Origin: Lanius collurio
Lineage: Eukaryota > Chordata > Aves > Passeriformes > Laniidae
Assembly (NCBI GenBank): GCA_020086605.1
Contig: JACBWW010000048.1
Location: forward strand, 3,723,437 to 3,787,436
Reading direction: 5' to 3'
Length of the DNA stretch: 64,000 bases
In this document: positions 60,036 through 64,000 of the stretch, piece after piece
Layout: each line of letters starts with the position of its first letter
Numbering within the stretch: position 1 is the first letter of the stretch
Notes under the pieces: model-generated
What the model was told of the DNA's origin: nothing
Database searches by the model: none
Seen by the model: only the letters and a program-made list of their open reading frames with translations
Program-made: the position numbers and the translations under genes

Positions 60036-61365
60036 ACTTTGTAAATGCTATCACAGCATTTTCAATATTTCTTGTTTTTTCCCCTGTGGCTTTTGTAAAG
60101 ACTTACTCATGGTATTTTGGCTGTATAGGTACTATATATAGATTTTCATCTTTGTCTGTGGTTCCTATCTATGAAGTGACCCTACTGTATTTTATGTGTA
60201 GGCAGTATGCATTTAAGTTATCAAGAGAAAAGATGGTGTGTGGGTGGTTTTGTTCTTTTAAAATAAAAAGTCTAGTGAAGATTGATTTTTTTGCTTTAGA
60301 AGTTTCAATAGAGTGTTTATTACTTCTGCATCTGAGCCCTAAACTATTAATTGTAGTGGTAATGGTGATTTTTGTTTATTCATTTCCTTGGATTTTTCTC
60401 TTTTTTTTTTTTTTTGATGCTTGTGTTAAGGCTTGTGTGAGTGTTTAGCTCAGTCCCACTGCCCATCTTTTTTAGAGCATCTAATTATAAAGCATCTGTG
60501 TTACAAAAGTGATTAAACAGCCCACATTACAAATCACGCGTGTGATTTAATCCAGACTGGGGACTTGTGAAATGCATAGAATTCAGTTCAGTATTATTTA
60601 TACTCCTAATTAGTACAGAGTTGTTTTGAACTTCAAGCGATAGATATCATACTATTAACTCTCAGCTATCCAGAGGCAGCTTATCTGCATGGTGAATCCC
60701 AAGAACTGACACCTGCACTGGTCTTGTTTGGTGCCCAAATCTATGCTTGGATCTGTTTAGTCACAGTAACCATACTAAGAGCTAAGAGCTTGGATTTAGG
60801 TTTGAGTTTGGAAAAGTTACCACAGCCAGCCAGTGTCCCTGACCCTGAGCTAATAAGTCTTTTGCAATTGATCTAGCTGTGTCCTTAGCTGTCTTTAGTT
60901 TCCTAGACTGTGACTAGTATCATCAAGACTACTGGGAATTGTGGTGCAGAAATTTAGATAAGGAGCCAGCTTGGGTCTAACATGGCTGGTTGTAATGTGA
61001 GTAAAACAGATTTGGGGAGGCTGAAGTACTTGACTTTGGGGCCAGGCAGGAACATGACCATCAAACTCCTCACCATATCTTGAGTATCCGTATTAACCAG
61101 TTACTTTTTGATGATAGTGAGAAATTAATATCAGTCTGATGTATATTACATTTAAGTTCCTTTATGAAGCCAGATTTAGGTGTATTGCATGGTTGTACAA
61201 CAGGCTGTCCTGAATTCCTGCTTTCAGGAGTATTTCTACATTTAGCATAAATAAAAATCCCCTTTCCCAAAAATCCCAGCTCCTATCTGAGTCCAATAGC
61301 TAAGTTACAGGATTGGGCACCCTCTTATCTGCTTTCCTTTGGACCACTGGATTCCACACTCACTG
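60036..61365. other. Intergenic sequence, nothing recognised
   Basis: AT-rich sequence with a short T run near 60401-60415. A 120-codon + frame at 60086-60448 is hydrophobic, but its codons reflect the T-rich composition and it has no recognisable domain, so it is not called a gene. Confidence 0.6.
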
Positions 61366-61570
61366 CACAATCAAGTCATTCAGGTTGGGAGTGACAAGGA
61401 ACCACAGGAGGTAATCTGGTGTGAGCTCCTGTTCAAAGCAGGCCTTGTGCTGAATTCAGACTACATTGCTTAAGGCTTTGTCAGATGGATCTTAAAAACC
61501 CCAGAGCACAACAATTTTCCACACAACCATGAGTGATTTGTCCCAGTGCTTGATTACCCTCATTTGTTGT
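61366..61570 (-). mobile_element. Old CR1 LINE fragment, reverse orientation
   Basis: The plus strand reads 'tcattcaggttgggagtgac', '...ctcctgttcaaagcagg', 'gcttaaggctttgtcagatg', 'ttttccacacaacc' and 'tgtcccagtgcttgattacc'. This is the diverged reverse complement of the avian CR1 3' end. It is the only CR1 here in minus orientation and looks older than the others. Confidence 0.75.
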
Positions 61571-64000
61571 CATCACTGACCCCACTGACATCACTGAAGT
61601 TTTGATGAGGGGATGTACTCAGTGCCTCCTTCCACAGCACCTCGGAGCTCCGAGCTCTCTCTTGACAGGGGAATCCTGCCATGAGGAGAAATGTAAGCCA
61701 GGTCTCTGGGTTACTGAGCAGCCCTGAAAACTGCTCTGCCATCAAGTGACAAAGGGCAGAAGGCATTTGGAGGGAAAGTATGTCCAAACACTGATGAATT
61801 GCTCACATTTCCAACACTGAAAGAAGATTGTGAGTATTTTGCTATTTCCTGCCAACTTGTTTAAGCATTGTAGCACTCAGGCCACTGGATGCAGTGAATA
61901 CTCTTAATCGTTCCTGAAACTATCTCCCTCATGAGGCCTCTTCCTCACTACATGGCAGCTGGGTATTCTCCTGTGATTCCTGTTTCATACTAGCTGTAGG
62001 TTTAAGTGTGTGGATCACTTGCCACGGGATTCATGTCATCTAATTTCATTTGCCTAAACGTTTACATTAATTTGCCATCTAGTCTAAGCTAGTTACCAGG
62101 GCTTACTCTCTTACCAGATCAAGAAATGCAGTTTCAAATGATGCTTTTTTTTCCTCCCAAAGCCATATGTCCAAAATGGAGTCAGTGGAATCAGCATTTA
62201 AAATACTGGGACTGCAAACTGCACCTTTCAGTACCTTTCAAAAAATGTGTCTAAGAAAACAATAGCTTTGGTCTCACTGGAGTTTGCTGAAGAGTTCCTC
62301 ATTTATAGGAAAATTGCTTTTCTTTCTGTGAAATTCAGTTGTGCAATTTTCCATGGTTTCCAGTGTTCTTGCCCTTGGGGACCATCTGTCCCGTGGCTCA
62401 GGATACCACAACTTCCAGAGTTGCCAGTCCCCTGGGTGCCTCCCGGATCTTGCGCTGTATTGGGCAATAGACTTCAGTCTGTGGTGGTTCGAATGGAATG
62501 GTTTGGGCTTTGTGAAATCCTGTTTTCCTACAGACTTTGTTTCATAAGCAAATAAGGATCAGCTGTTTGCTCCCTTCTGATCCAAGAATTGTCAGGACAT
62601 AATGGAGCAAGTATGCAGTTGTCAAAATTTTTTCACAAAACATACCATTGAGCTGTGGGACTCCTTTCCCCAGTATTTTGGTATTTATTGTGATTAAAGT
62701 GGCTGAGTTCTTTACAAAGACCAAAGAAACCAGTTTCCATGGCCAGGCTACTTTTTGGTATGGCTTTTGGAGGCTTATGTTTCCATGATAGATCTGGCAA
62801 TCTGTGTTAAGACTACCACACAGCAAGCTACTGGTCAAAAATTTTCATGTCCCTGGCTCATTTACTTTGTTTATGAACAGTCTTTCTAGATGTTATTTTG
62901 GGATTAATTGCTACTTGAGTAGTTTTGAGATTTTGAGGGGTCACCCAAGTGCTCCGAGGCCTCAGTTCCGTTTGATTCTTGAATCCTTCCCCTGTAACAC
63001 TGAGAGCTCCTCCAGTTCTGAGTTTTACTTAGACACTTGGCACAAAGAAGAACAATCCTGCTGCAGGAGTGCTGCTCAGCAGCTAGGCAGCACTTTCAGA
63101 TGGGGCTTAGGGACTTGCACTGACATGAGTTAAACTGATTTTCAGAGGCAGCCTGGGACAGTCAGTGCCGTGTGGCTGCAGACAGGCATCCTTGACACCC
63201 AGGCCAGTGGTGCAAAGCAGCTTGCATTTGTGCAGATACAGCAGACCTGCAGCACACTGACTGCATCCATGCTGCATATGTATCTAATGCTCAATTGTCC
63301 CAGGACTTCTGACATAGTGTTTGGAGGACTGAGACAGTAGAAGAGGAAAGAGAGTCAAACCTGCTCCAGTCTCAGTTATACTGCCTGTTGGGAGCCTCCT
63401 CTAGAATAGTTTCATGCCTGAACCATGTCCAAGTCCAGTCAACGGGCAGAGAACTTAACTAAGAGCAGTACAAAACAGCACCAGAGAATGACCTAACAAC
63501 TCCTCAGTGCAGAAGATTTGGGCTCTGGTGCTTGCTTTCAATCCATGATTCTTTCACTGAGCAATGTGGGCATAACCTTAAAACTTCTTTTCATGACACA
63601 ACAAATTTACTTTGCTGCAAGCTCAATCAGGTAAAACCTGAGAACAACCTCCATATTGTTTAAAAAGTAGTGGAGACTCCTCTCAACTCTGGAAAACTGA
63701 TTCAGTTGCTCCAAAATATGCAAGATTTTTTGTGATTTACAAGGTTAAACCCAAATGTTTTAGTCTGTTACATGAAATGAGAAGCAAAATGGGGAATGGG
63801 AGAGTCTAACACCACTTGTAAGCTCAAACTTACCCTCGCCACCACTATACAAGTTAAAATGCTGTGACTGTGACTTCCAGGCAGGTAGCAAAAGGAGCAT
63901 GTTAATATTTAATTTTCATTCTGTGTGACATAGGAGTGCCTGCCCGCTCCCACCTCCACTCCACATCCCATCTTCTGGCACGGCAGTTTCCGTACAAAGG
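61571..64000. other. Intergenic sequence to window end, nothing recognised
   Basis: The base composition is somewhat more balanced than in the introns. Open frames of about 70-109 codons occur on both strands (for example 62804-63133 +), but none has a recognisable domain, splice context or supporting neighbour. No repeat family could be named. Confidence 0.55.

Noticed and set aside
60086..60448. 120-codon hydrophobic + strand frame downstream of the gene
   Set aside because: Its hydrophobicity follows from T-rich composition, it ends in a T run, and there is no domain or splice evidence.
1..64000. CRISPR arrays, tRNA or rRNA genes, or a microbial gene cluster
   Set aside because: No regularly spaced repeats, no cloverleaf-like conserved boxes noticed by eye, and the whole window has vertebrate gene structure and avian repeats. 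A tRNAscan/Infernal run would be needed to exclude small RNA genes fully.

Overview
The window is vertebrate nuclear DNA, almost certainly from a bird. It contains one recognisable multi-exon gene with long AT-rich introns, a GC-rich promoter CpG island broken by a 400-base assembly gap (9445-9844), several CR1 LINE fragments with the avian-type 3' end (cattctgtgattctatga-like), and a fairly young endogenous retrovirus family. Nothing bacterial is present: no operons, no CRISPR array, no rRNA or tRNA gene that I could see.

Layout. 1-9300 is upstream intergenic DNA with an (AAAAT)n microsatellite and two CR1 fragments. About 9300-10460 is the CpG island and promoter. From 9978 to about 56840 on the + strand runs the gene, which I identify as NDFIP2 (Nedd4 family interacting protein 2) by exon-by-exon translation. 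Seven coding exons (9978-10013, 28350-28506, 31648-31775, 38629-38716, 47110-47234, 50196-50262, 53419-53522) join in frame to 234 codons plus a stop. An eighth exon (about 55295-56840) appears to be purely 3' UTR and ends at an AATAAA signal. Intron 1 (18.3 kb) holds a CR1 with reverse-transcriptase remnants. Intron 2 holds a 3' fragment of a retrovirus (part of env plus 3' LTR) in antisense orientation. Introns 3 and 4 hold three CTCF-like motifs, all in the same orientation. Downstream (56840-64000) no gene is seen. A second LTR of the same family lies at 59161-59746, joined directly to a CR1 fragment, and an old reverse-oriented CR1 lies near 61370.

Function. The encoded protein is a small three-pass membrane adaptor. 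Its cytosolic N-terminal part carries two PPPY motifs and one LPTY motif, which recruit and activate the WW domains of Nedd4-family ubiquitin ligases at Golgi, endosomal and multivesicular-body membranes. Everything else in the window is non-coding or transposon-derived.

I did not find a convincing undescribed biological system. The items most worth checking are: the open frame running from exon 1 into the assembly gap (a possible hidden N-terminal extension); an apparent splice-acceptor change at exon 4 that removes two residues; the antisense retroviral env remnant, interrupted just before its membrane anchor; and the chimeric LTR/CR1 junction.
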